A stretch of DNA of 64,000 nt from Roseibacillus ishigakijimensis (GTDB lineage: Bacteria > Verrucomicrobiota > Verrucomicrobiia > Verrucomicrobiales > Akkermansiaceae), in contig NZ_JAENIO010000001.1 in NCBI RefSeq assembly GCF_016595415.1, positions 1-64,000 on the forward strand, in the 5' to 3' direction. Both the position numbers and the translations under genes were made by a program. Within the stretch, counting starts at the first letter, position 1, and every line of letters begins with the position of its first letter. The notes under the pieces were generated by a model. That model had not been told where the DNA came from and searched no databases. It saw only the letters and a list, made by a program, of their open reading frames with translations. Positions 53,043 through 62,000 of this stretch are shown in pieces.

Positions 53043-53939
53043 ATGCCCCGCGACGACTTCAAAACCTACCTCCACGAGCGCAAAGAGCTCATCGACCGCC
53101 ATCTCGACCTCCACCTCCCCTCCGAAAAGGAGTTGCCGCCCAAAATCCACGAGGCCATGCGCTACCCGGTCTTCGCCGGGGGCAAGCGCCTGCGCCCCAT
53201 CCTGACCCTCGCCGCCGCCGAGGCCTGTGGCGGGCGCGAAGAAGACGCCCTCTTCCCCGCCTGCGCCACCGAGCTCCTCCACACCTACTCGCTGGTCCAC
53301 GACGACCTGCCCTCGATGGATGACGACGATCTGCGCCGCGGCCGTCCCACCACCCACGTCGTTTTCGGCGAAGCAGTGGCCGTCCTCGCCGGAGACGCCC
53401 TCCAGGCCGAGGCCTTCCATTTTCTCTCCCAAGCCCCTCCATCCCGCACCCACGGGATGGCCGACTACCTCAAGGAATTCGCCCTCTGCGCCGGTTCCAA
53501 ACACCTCATCGGGGGACAAATCCTCGACCTCGAGGGCGAGGGCGCGGACAACTTGCTCAGCCAGGAAGAACTCATCGCCATCCACGAGCGTAAAACCGCC
53601 GCCCTCCTGACCACCTCCATCCGCCTGGGAGCCATGACCGCCGGAGTGAGCGAGCAGGATCTCTTCGCCCTCACCGACTTTGGCTACAATCTCGGCCTCG
53701 CCTTCCAAGTCATCGACGACATCCTCGACGTCACCGCCGACACCGCCACGCTGGGCAAAACCGCCGGCAAGGACGAAGCGGTGAACAAGTCCACCTACCC
53801 CGCCATCCTCGGTCTGGCGGAATCGCGCGCCGAGGCCAAGCGCCTCACCGAGCTCTCCCTCGCTGCCCTCGCCCCTTTTGGCAAGAAAGCGACCCGGCTC
53901 TCCCAGATCGCCCACTACCTCCTCGACCGCGATTATTGA
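53043..53939 (+). CDS. ispA: polyprenyl (farnesyl-type) diphosphate synthase
   Basis: The 298-aa all-helical enzyme condenses IPP with allylic diphosphates. The first aspartate-rich motif is HDDLPSMDDDDLRRG (Asp87, Asp88, Asp93) and the second is FQVIDDILD (Asp225, Asp226, Asp229). FAGGKRLRP near residue 44 is the IPP-binding motif. The DDxxxxD first motif with the bacterial two-residue insertion fits farnesyl diphosphate synthases, though geranylgeranyl synthases are possible. Its 3' end overlaps a convergent gene by 7 bp. Its link to ispG in this window is only pathway-level. Confidence 0.88.
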   Translation: MPRDDFKTYLHERKELIDRHLDLHLPSEKELPPKIHEAMRYPVFAGGKRLRPILTLAAAEACGGREEDALFPACATELLHTYSLVHDDLPSMDDDDLRRGRPTTHVVFGEAVAVLAGDALQAEAFHFLSQAPPSRTHGMADYLKEFALCAGSKHLIGGQILDLEGEGADNLLSQEELIAIHERKTAALLTTSIRLGAMTAGVSEQDLFALTDFGYNLGLAFQVIDDILDVTADTATLGKTAGKDEAVNKSTYPAILGLAESRAEAKRLTELSLAALAPFGKKATRLSQIAHYLLDRDY

Positions 53940-54916
53940 GGGCTACTTCCCCTCCGCAAACGGCTCCCGAGGAAAACAAGCACCGCGCCAAGCAAGAGTG
54001 CCACGGCCGCTTTCAGCCAGGGATTGGCCAGGGAGGGAGGCTCCTTGCCCTCTTCAGAGCGCGCCATCAGCCCGGCCAACTGTTTCTCCTTCTGACGACG
54101 CACGCTGCGGGGCTGCCAATCCGGGCCCACCGGACCCTCGGCATTGTAGCGAACCGGGTCGCCCTCGAATTGAAAGACCCTCTCTCCAGCCAAGACCTCC
54201 TGCCACCATTCCTGCCAGGGAACGATCCAATTGTGTGTATAATAACTGGCCTCATAGTCACTCAGGCCCGACTCAGAAATGGGATTATTCACCACCCCCA
54301 TACGGTTTAAAGCTCGCAGAGCAATGGCAGCCACAGGCTCCCACTCCCCCTCCAACGTCTGCCCGGGATAACTCCCTTGGCGAGAAAGGCGTAGCATTCC
54401 AGGAGAATTCGGTTCCTCCAGAAGATAACTATAATCTTCAGAAACATGAAGCCAGCCTTTCTGATCAGAAAGAAGGTCAACTAAGACCGAAACCGACTCA
54501 GGCGTCCTTAAATTGTCTAACTTTGACACACTTCTTGATATTTCATGATGAGCTATAGACCACGAAAAATTGGAGTTCGGCTCATTTAGGATCAAACCAA
54601 TCGCCTCTTTGAAGTGAAGAGCATGATTATCATCTTCATAAAGACGACTCGTCATTTCCTCATACAGAGAGATATACCTATCCCTAATCAATCCTTCTGA
54701 TTTAGCAAAACCAACCCGCAGACCAGCCAACTCAGAAGCCAACTTTTCGATATCCTCTCCCTTCAAATCGCCACTGGGCAAACTATCTAGGTGAGTTCGA
54801 CATCTCGCAATCCTCGAAAGAGCCGATTCCGTGACTGCCCTAGAAGGAGTAGAAAAAACTAAAAGAAAAACAAAAATCAAGAACCACCCCCTCTCACTCT
54901 CAAAGAACTTTGCCAT
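53933..54916 (-). CDS. membrane-anchored protein, paralog 2 of the protease cluster
   Basis: The 327-aa protein has an N-terminal signal (ERGWFLIFVFLLVFSTPSRA), a helical extracellular part, and a conserved end with W-Q-E-W-W-Q-E-V-L, V-F-Q-F-E-G-D-P and R-Y-N-A-E-G-P-V-G-P-D-W-Q-P-R, then a transmembrane helix (residues about 296-318) and Arg tail. It is clearly paralogous to the gene at 55054-56019. The last third is nearly identical in DNA, while the N-terminal half is divergent. I do not know the function. The N-terminal half is AT-rich; the 3' half is GC-rich. It is likely last in the protease operon. Confidence 0.65.
   Translation of the reverse strand: MAKFFESERGWFLIFVFLLVFSTPSRAVTESALSRIARCRTHLDSLPSGDLKGEDIEKLASELAGLRVGFAKSEGLIRDRYISLYEEMTSRLYEDDNHALHFKEAIGLILNEPNSNFSWSIAHHEISRSVSKLDNLRTPESVSVLVDLLSDQKGWLHVSEDYSYLLEEPNSPGMLRLSRQGSYPGQTLEGEWEPVAAIALRALNRMGVVNNPISESGLSDYEASYYTHNWIVPWQEWWQEVLAGERVFQFEGDPVRYNAEGPVGPDWQPRSVRRQKEKQLAGLMARSEEGKEPPSLANPWLKAAVALLLGAVLVFLGSRLRRGSSPQ
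54015..54217 (-). repeat. 203-bp duplicated 3' module, copy 2
   Basis: This segment matches 55127-55329 without gaps (offset 1112) and with five mismatches. It encodes the shared C-terminal part of two adjacent paralogs, while sequence upstream in each gene is divergent. That pattern points to recent duplication or gene conversion limited to the 3' part. Confidence 0.9.
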
Positions 54917-55053
54917 ACAATATACACAGCATCAAAAGAATATCCGTTCACCACCAGTCGCTGACTCCATTCGGAATCCACGTGACTTACTTTTACCTCT
55001 TTCGCTTAAATATCCTCACTTTTCTTAAGAGCGGCAAGCGCTGAACTTTCTGT

Positions 55054-56019
55054 TCAAGAAGCCCTCCGCAAACGGCTTCCGAGGAAAACGATTATTGCGC
55101 CAATCAACAAGATCACCGCCCCCTTTAGCCAGGGATTGGCCAGGGAGGGAGGCTCCTTGCCCTCTTCAGAGCGCGTCACCAGCCCGGCCAACTGTTTCTC
55201 CTTCTGACGACGCACGCTGCGGGGCTGCCAATCCGGGCCCACCGGACCCTCGGCATTGTAACGAGCCGGGTCGCCCTCGAATTGAAAGACCCTCTCTCCA
55301 TCCAAGACCTCCTGCCACCATTCCTGCCAAGCAGAAACAAAAAAATCTCCCCCATATCCATAGCCGAGTTTGACTTTTTGCCCACCTGGAAGGAGGACTT
55401 CTTCGGCTGCTCCGTCCGCAATCCCCAGCTCATAAAGCGCGGACGCCGCCATCCCGGCTATCGAAGGAAAGCGGTCATTGGGAGCCTGACCGTTATAAAC
55501 AATCTGCTTTCGCCCAAGATATCTATTTCCAAACCAGTTTTTTTGCATACCCAAGAGAGAAGTTAACCCCACCACACATTCATGAGAAGGCATGACCTGA
55601 AGAGCATTAATGTCCCACCGAATGTCGCCTTTTACTACCGACCAGCTGGCTTCACCTCTCTCTAGAGCCTCATAGTGTTCAACAATTTTGTTCACAAAAT
55701 GACTCGCATGCCCTTCATGATTCAGCAGCACTTCACGAGATTTCCAATAAAGTTCGTGAATTTCGTCAGCTCTAGCTCTGTCTGCAGAAAAGACATCAGG
55801 ATTTCGATATTGAAGAGTCACCGATAAGCTTTTTAAATCAGAATCACTTATACTTCCATTAGCTGATATCCTCTCGAGAATCCCACTCATATTATCAATC
55901 GATTCAGCAGAATCATCAATTTCTTTTTGGCTAAATTGTTTAAATTCGGTATGATTTTGAGCAATAAGAAAGGGCATCAAAATAACAATCAACACATTAG
56001 CGGCTGTAGAATCTTTCAT
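55054..56019 (-). CDS. membrane-anchored protein, paralog 1, directly abutting the protease gene
   Basis: The 321-aa protein has an N-terminal hydrophobic signal segment (TAANVLIVILMPFLIAQ), a helical extracellular part, the W-Q-E-W-W-Q-E-V-L and V-F-Q-F-E-G-D-P motifs, and a C-terminal membrane helix (residues about 292-316) with L-R-R-A-S end. Its ATG follows the protease stop codon with no gap (56022-56020 then 56019), which predicts translational coupling and a joint function. A membrane partner, anchor or inhibitor of the protease is conceivable. The same C-terminal module recurs in the next gene. No known family recognised. Confidence 0.65.
   Translation of the reverse strand: MKDSTAANVLIVILMPFLIAQNHTEFKQFSQKEIDDSAESIDNMSGILERISANGSISDSDLKSLSVTLQYRNPDVFSADRARADEIHELYWKSREVLLNHEGHASHFVNKIVEHYEALERGEASWSVVKGDIRWDINALQVMPSHECVVGLTSLLGMQKNWFGNRYLGRKQIVYNGQAPNDRFPSIAGMAASALYELGIADGAAEEVLLPGGQKVKLGYGYGGDFFVSAWQEWWQEVLDGERVFQFEGDPARYNAEGPVGPDWQPRSVRRQKEKQLAGLVTRSEEGKEPPSLANPWLKGAVILLIGAIIVFLGSRLRRAS
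55127..55329 (-). repeat. 203-bp duplicated 3' module, copy 1
   Basis: Ungapped counterpart of 54015-54217, with five differences over 203 bp (about 97.5 percent identity). Confidence 0.9.
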
Positions 56020-58677
56020 TTATTTCGGAACTAGTTTCTCTCCAACAATATCTTGTATCCTACTGTCGAACTTATCCCATTCAGCCTTTACAAGCTGAGT
56101 TCCAGTAGGGTTTCTACGCAACGGGCTTGCTCCATTCAACATCAAGCGATGACTTAAATCAGACCCTTGAAGGGGAGCAACCCCCCGTCCCTCATCAGGG
56201 TGATCGTCTCCCACAAGGTGATGCCCGATTTCGTGAGCCAAGGTCGAAAGCACATCATCTAGACTGGCCTCAGTTTTCTTTTCTCGCTCAGCATCAACCC
56301 AACAAATCGCAGGGATATTGCCGAAATCCGCAAATCCCGCCAGTGGTTTTTCTGCGATCAAAACCATCTCACCCGACGGCTGCTCTGGTGGAAACTCAAT
56401 TCTTCTCATCTCAGAGCTGTCCCCCATCAGGTAAACGTGAATATGCGCAATCTGCTCATTGGTTGCGGCAATGACAACAGCCTGCTCGGGACTACGGCTT
56501 CCACTACGTAGATCGAATTTTCCATCTTCTGGAATCGAGATTGTTACGGGTGCAGGGAGACTTGAATTCGGGTTTGGTGGGTCAGCTTCAACCATTCGCT
56601 GGGGATAATGAGGCGCGAATAGCGGAGACTCTCCCGCGGCCCTCCCATCCGCGATGTCCCAGTTCACCACTTTCGTGGGCTGGAGGGTGACATGGCATTT
56701 CAGATTGAGCTGTTCCTCAAAAACTTGGTCGAGATAGTCCTGAATCTCTTTCTCGCTCGGCAGGATATCCGGGCCGGGCTGGCTGCCCCGGGTCACTTGC
56801 CCCTGGATGGGATGGACCATCACCTCGATTTCCCGGCGGGGCATCACCTTGATGCCGACGGGCAGCGCTATGGCCTCACTACCCGCGAACTTGAAGGACA
56901 AGGTGCGCTCGCTCTCCTCGCTGCCGGTGGCGGTCCACTTCACAGTCTGGATCGCTTGGGTCAGGGTGGCGGGAGTGACCTGGTCCCCAGCCCCCGCGAC
57001 CAGCTCCAGAGGATACTGCGCACTGGCTCCGGTGCTCAGGCGAAGGGTGTTTTCCGCCCCGGCTGGGGCCATGATCCAGAGCTTGTCCTGATAGCCGCCG
57101 GCGGTGGGGTCGGCCAACCAAGAGGTGGCATCGACCCCGCTGGCGACATCCTCCCCTTGGCCGCTCTTTTCATCCAGGCCCTCAGCTCGCAGGAGAGAAA
57201 AGCTCAGCCAACTGGTGCTGGTGGCCGTTTGTGCGGGAAGCGGATAGACCGTGGTGGTGACAAGCTCGCCGAGGGAGTTGCGCTTGCCGGCCGCGATCTC
57301 GAAGTCAAGCATCCGGTGCTGGCCCTCCCCCTGGGGATAAAGGGCCTCCGCCCCGGTCTCCAGCGAGCCGTCCCCCAGCTGAGTCTCGTAGTGACGGATG
57401 CCCACCAGGGGAAGACGCAGCCGCCGCACCCTTTCCGCCGGGTCTTCCAGACTGGCCACAACCTGAAACTGGCTCTCCCGCTCCCGCCGCTGAAAGGGAT
57501 AATTCTGCAGGCCTTCGGCCATCTTCAGCAAAGGCATGGTGCCCCGGTGACCCCACCACCACTGGTCCTCCAGAGAAGCGTCTGGATCCGGTTCATCCCA
57601 AGAAAAATCAGCCACCATCTCTGCAAACGAACGCGAAGCGCTGTTTGATTCAGAAATTTTCTCCTGATAGCTCGCGGACGGGAAGTGAGAATTTTGCACC
57701 TCCCCGGTCAAGGTCCAGAACTCCCCATCCGGCACGGCGGCAGCACCCATCGTGACCAAGCGGCTGGAAGTCTCCACGTAGCCCTCAAGCCGGAAACCCC
57801 GGGCAAAAAATTGAACCTCCGGCTGCAAGCCCGGCAAGACCTCCTCGGCCGCAGCCACCTCCCCACCGGCCGGAGTATCGGCATCCGCGCCATCAGGAAT
57901 GCCATCGCCATCGGAATCTTCATCAAAGGGATCAAGAGCCCCCTCATGCGCATACTCGAAGGCATCGTTCAGGCCATCGCCATCGGAGTCCGGAAAATAC
58001 TGCGCCAAGCGATAAAACCTCTTGGCCTGCGGGCTCGGCGGCGGCGGCACGGGACTATTTTCCCACGCGGCATGATTAGCCACCACCGTCTGCTGCACCT
58101 CCCAAAAGTCATTCTGCAACTGCAGGAAAGCAGCCCGATCAGCAGCGGAGAGTTCCTGATCACTGGTGGGCAAAAAGCTCCCCGCCGCCACCGGATTGCT
58201 CGTCAGGGCGAAGAGAAAAAAGTGAAAATCGCCATGTTGATGGAAATAAAACGGGACCTCGCTCCACTCCGGCACCAAGGCCATCGGCAAAATGCGCCGG
58301 ACATGGCCCGAGAAGGAATCGTCCAACGACGGCCAGGTGACCGCAATATTCCAGTCATCAATTGCTTGCAACTGGAAGGACACACTCACAAACGGTTCTG
58401 GAGGAAGGGCAGGCGCTCCCCCTCCCGGCGGGCTTGAGGGCGCGGCCTCTCTCTCGAAAAGAGCGAGCTCGAGACGCTGCCCCATGGCATAGAAAGACTG
58501 CAAAGGAGACCAATCCCGCAAATCCCCACTGGCCTGCAAAGTATAACTCGCCCCTCTCACTGTATCGAAGGCAGCCGTGGTCCAGACGGATCCATCCGCC
58601 TGCCCCTCCTCCGCCAACTCCCAATGCAAGGTCTGGCAGGAGCAGCAGAAGGCCCTTGCCCGGCGAGGGAGAGACAA
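56020..58677 (-). CDS. secreted metzincin-like zinc protease with TSP3 calcium repeats
   Basis: The 885-aa frame has an N-terminal beta-sandwich segment, a TSP3-like calcium array (SDGDGLNDAF and SDGDGIPDGAD, about residues 229-265), and a C-terminal zinc site HEIGHHLVGDDH at 815-826. HExxH is intact, but the third His is one residue further than in standard metzincins. A possible Met-turn (RLMLNG) follows. The frame begins with TTG and has no signal peptide. The only ATG nearby, at 58718, encodes a good signal peptide in another frame; a one-base shift near 58640 would join them. So the gene is either frameshifted or mis-sequenced. It directly abuts a membrane-protein gene downstream. Confidence 0.75.
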   Translation of the reverse strand: MSLPRRARAFCCSCQTLHWELAEEGQADGSVWTTAAFDTVRGASYTLQASGDLRDWSPLQSFYAMGQRLELALFEREAAPSSPPGGGAPALPPEPFVSVSFQLQAIDDWNIAVTWPSLDDSFSGHVRRILPMALVPEWSEVPFYFHQHGDFHFFLFALTSNPVAAGSFLPTSDQELSAADRAAFLQLQNDFWEVQQTVVANHAAWENSPVPPPPSPQAKRFYRLAQYFPDSDGDGLNDAFEYAHEGALDPFDEDSDGDGIPDGADADTPAGGEVAAAEEVLPGLQPEVQFFARGFRLEGYVETSSRLVTMGAAAVPDGEFWTLTGEVQNSHFPSASYQEKISESNSASRSFAEMVADFSWDEPDPDASLEDQWWWGHRGTMPLLKMAEGLQNYPFQRRERESQFQVVASLEDPAERVRRLRLPLVGIRHYETQLGDGSLETGAEALYPQGEGQHRMLDFEIAAGKRNSLGELVTTTVYPLPAQTATSTSWLSFSLLRAEGLDEKSGQGEDVASGVDATSWLADPTAGGYQDKLWIMAPAGAENTLRLSTGASAQYPLELVAGAGDQVTPATLTQAIQTVKWTATGSEESERTLSFKFAGSEAIALPVGIKVMPRREIEVMVHPIQGQVTRGSQPGPDILPSEKEIQDYLDQVFEEQLNLKCHVTLQPTKVVNWDIADGRAAGESPLFAPHYPQRMVEADPPNPNSSLPAPVTISIPEDGKFDLRSGSRSPEQAVVIAATNEQIAHIHVYLMGDSSEMRRIEFPPEQPSGEMVLIAEKPLAGFADFGNIPAICWVDAEREKKTEASLDDVLSTLAHEIGHHLVGDDHPDEGRGVAPLQGSDLSHRLMLNGASPLRRNPTGTQLVKAEWDKFDSRIQDIVGEKLVPK

Positions 58678-58774
58678 GAAGCGAACAACACAGACAGGGG
58701 GGATTTCACGAGACTCATAACATGCTTAAATTGAGGACAGGAAAGAGTCTCAAATTCGACACTCTCTGTCAAAA

Positions 58775-58788
58775 GAGAATTCGTTCTC
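58775..58788. promoter_or_regulatory. putative operator palindrome upstream of the XRE gene
   Basis: GAGAA-TTCG-TTCTC is a perfect inverted repeat that ends 10 bp before the XRE start codon and lies in the divergent spacer to the protease gene. A second, wider inverted repeat GAGACTC (58710-58716) / GAGTCTC (58745-58751) is nearby. It is suitable for binding by the XRE dimer; this is inferred. Confidence 0.45.
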
Positions 58789-58798
58789 ATACTGGCGG

Positions 58799-59065
58799 AT
58801 GGCCAATCCCAGCCCGTCAGAAACCCTCCTCACGGAACTGGCCCTCGTCTTGCGGCAAACACGAGAAGAGGCCGGGTTGTCCAAGCGAGAACTGGCGCAA
58901 CGAGCGGGCTGCATCACCACCACCATCACCCGCCTGGAGAGCGGCGTGCAGAATCCCGGCCTAGAACTCCTCACCCGCATCTCCTTCGCCCTCCACACCC
59001 AGCCCTCCCACTTGCTGGCAAGGGCTGAGAGCCGGGTGAACCTGAAAAGCGAGGAGGTGACTTAG
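58799..59065 (+). CDS. XRE-family transcriptional regulator
   Basis: The 88-aa protein is almost entirely one Cro/CI helix-turn-helix domain: L-R-Q-T-R-E-E-A-G-L-S-K-R-E-L-A-Q-R-A-G, then T-T-I-T-R-L-E-S-G-V-Q-N-P-G-L-E-L-L. There is no sensor domain. It is divergent from the protease operon and probably represses it and itself through the palindrome at 58775-58788. It overlaps the convergent macroglobulin gene by 4 bp. Confidence 0.9.
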   Translation: MANPSPSETLLTELALVLRQTREEAGLSKRELAQRAGCITTTITRLESGVQNPGLELLTRISFALHTQPSHLLARAESRVNLKSEEVT

Positions 59066-62000
59066 CGCACCTCCACCGCCACGCTGGCGCTGTGGGCCGC
59101 GAACTCGGGGGCATACATGCAGCGAATCTCGGCCAGACCGGTTTGATAGACCCCGCGATGCTGCACCCGCACGCTGGTCTCGAAGACATGGGTGCCCGCA
59201 GGCAAGTGGTCGATGAAGAAGTGGCTCGCGGTGTCCCGGGTCATCTCGTAGTAACCGAATCCGTCCTGCCAGCGGTAGCCGCTCAGGACATTGACCGGCT
59301 CGGTGCCGCTGCCGCGCTGATCCTTGAGGTGGACGAACTCCATGGCGCGGTCGTTGCGAAGAATGAGACGGGTGACGAGCTCATCGCCCACGGCCACCGG
59401 ACCGGTCACCGGCTCCAGCACCTCGCCTTGGTCGGTGTGGCGTTTCACAAAGAGCCTTTTCTCCAGCTGGAGTTCCTCGCCCGCCTCGGAGGTGACCTTC
59501 CCCAAGTCCTCCAGATACTGCCAATGCAAGCTGGCCCAGGCCACGCCCTTGTCCTTTTTGTGCAAAGTGATCTGCCCCAGCGCAGGCTTCACCTCCGCAC
59601 CCATGAGACGCTCCTCATACATCCCGGTGCCGGGCTCGACCTGCTCCGGGACCACCTTCTCCCCCCCGAGCGTGACCTCTAGCAATTCCTTGGAAGAAAG
59701 AAGGTTTCTCCCACCCATGAGCAGAGCGTAGACGGCATCGGCGGTAGCCTTGGTGGTCTCCCAGTCGCCCACTTGCTTCTGCTTGATGAGCCAGACCTGG
59801 CAATCCTCCACCGCTTGCTCGTCCTGATCGACTTCGGCAAAGGCCTCGATCATGAGAGCCTGACTCTCGATGGGAGCCTGCCACCACCACCAGCCGCGCT
59901 CGTCATTCCAGCGCATGCCCTGCTCCTCGTCGACGAGGGCATGCTCCTTCAACGAACGAGTGATGAGCTGGGCCGTTTCGGTCTCGCCGAGGCGGTGCAA
60001 AGCCAGCGCGGTGTGGGCGCGCGACATCCGATCGCTCAGAGAGGTCCAATGCTCCTTGGCCTGCGCAACAAAGTAGTCGAAGGCGACCTGATCGCGGGCG
60101 GTGAGCTTCTTGTCCCGCAGGAAAAAGCTCCGCATGTAAAGGTGATGCGCCACCCCCTGGCTAAGATTGTTCTCGTCGAGATCGCCATTCCTACGGATTC
60201 TCTCGTAACTCTCACTCAAATCCGCATCGAGAGCGGCCAGCGCCTGCAAGGCCGGGCTGAGGTCGCTCTCCACCCCAAGGTGGCGAAGACGCGCAAAACC
60301 GGTGACGAGATAGCGGGAGATGTAGGCATTGCCCCGGCCACCCGGAAACCACGGCCAGAGCCCGTCCTCGCCCTGCATCTCGCTCACTTTCTGCAGCGCC
60401 TGTTCCAACTCGAAAGTGAGCTTGTTTTCTTCAAAGAGCAGCCCCACCCGGCGGCGGGCTTCCGACTCGTTCTTCGCCTCCGCCAGCCAGGGTGTTTCCT
60501 CAAGGAGCAAGCCCTTGAGGTCCTCGTTTTTCAGCAAAGGACTGTCGAGAGCCTCTGTGTTTTTCCACAGGTCAAAGATACGGCGAATCTTCGCATCGGA
60601 GTTCGCGATGTGAGCGGCCAGCGCGTTGGCGTAGTAGCGATTGAAGGTCTGCTCGGCGCATTCGTGGGGAAATTCCATCAGATAGGGCAGCGCCATGACC
60701 GCATACCAGGCCGGTTGCGAGACCACCTGCAAATGCACGAACTGATTCTGCAAAGTCTCCGAGTCCCCGCTCGCGAGCAGTTTGTCGAAAGCGAACTCCT
60801 TCTCCCCGGCATCGCGAATGGGCAGCGCCATCGACTCGGTGACGAGCACGCGGCGCGGCAGCACAGGCAACCAGCCCTCCTCGCCATCGGTCAGGCTCCC
60901 AGTCGTGGCTGTGGCTCGATAACGCAGGAAGCCCGCTCCATCGGGCACGGACAATCGCCAGCTCACCGTGCGGCTTTCTTTGGCCGGAATCTCAAAGGAC
61001 TTTTCCAGCTCCTCCACCCCCAGCGCGGCGTTCCGGCTCTCGTCCGTGGCCGCGTCTGCGAGGTCCAACTTCGCCACCCCGCTCTGGGTTTCTTCGCTCT
61101 GATTAGTGACCTTAACGGTGAACTCCAGCTCATCGCCCTCCCGCAGGAAACGCGGCGGATTGGGCTGCACCATCAGATCCTTGGCGGTGACCACTTCGCT
61201 TTCCAGCAAGCCACTCCGCAACCTGTCGTCATGAGCGAGAGCGAGAAATCGCCAAGTGGTCAAAGCCTCCGGGATGGTGAAACTGATGCGCACCCGCCCC
61301 TCCTCATCGCTGACAAGGTCGGGAAAGAAAAAGGCCGTTTCGTTCAGATTGGTGCGCACGGACACCGGAGCTCCCGCCTCGCCATCCTCACCACTCCCAT
61401 CTGCATCAGAACGAACAGCCACCGACTTCATTATCCCTTCCTCAGCAACAGGTTCCGCCGCAAACGAATCCACCTCGGCCTCTGCCACCCTTCCCCCAAG
61501 CATCATGGGTGCGGAAGGCATAGCCATAGCCCTGGATCGCCGGACTGGCAATCCAGGGTCCGAGCCGAATCCCGTTTCTCCAAAGAAAAACCCACGGTAA
61601 ATGTCCCCCAGGGAATGCCACCGCCCGCTTGCGAAATGACTCTGGGCCTCAAAGTACTCGAAATCCGAGCTGAAATCCGGACTCAGCCAAACTCCGCTTT
61701 CCCGGCGATAAAAAGAGGCCAAGTCCCGGAAGCGATGACTTGCAAAGGCATCCAGCGAAGCATCATACATCGTGGCCACCATCTCCGCCACCGCTGCCTC
61801 TCCGCCAGCCCCTTCCACCACCGCCGTCCAGCTCTCCTTCGCGCCGGGTTCCAGCTTGTTGACCATATGCTCCCAACGCACGGTGAGCTCTTGATTGGTC
61901 CACGGCACGGAGACCTGGCGGGTGGCCTGATGGAAGCGATTCTGGCTCACCTGAAAAATCGTCACCGTGAAGCCACCGCGCTGCTTCTCTGTAACCGGAA

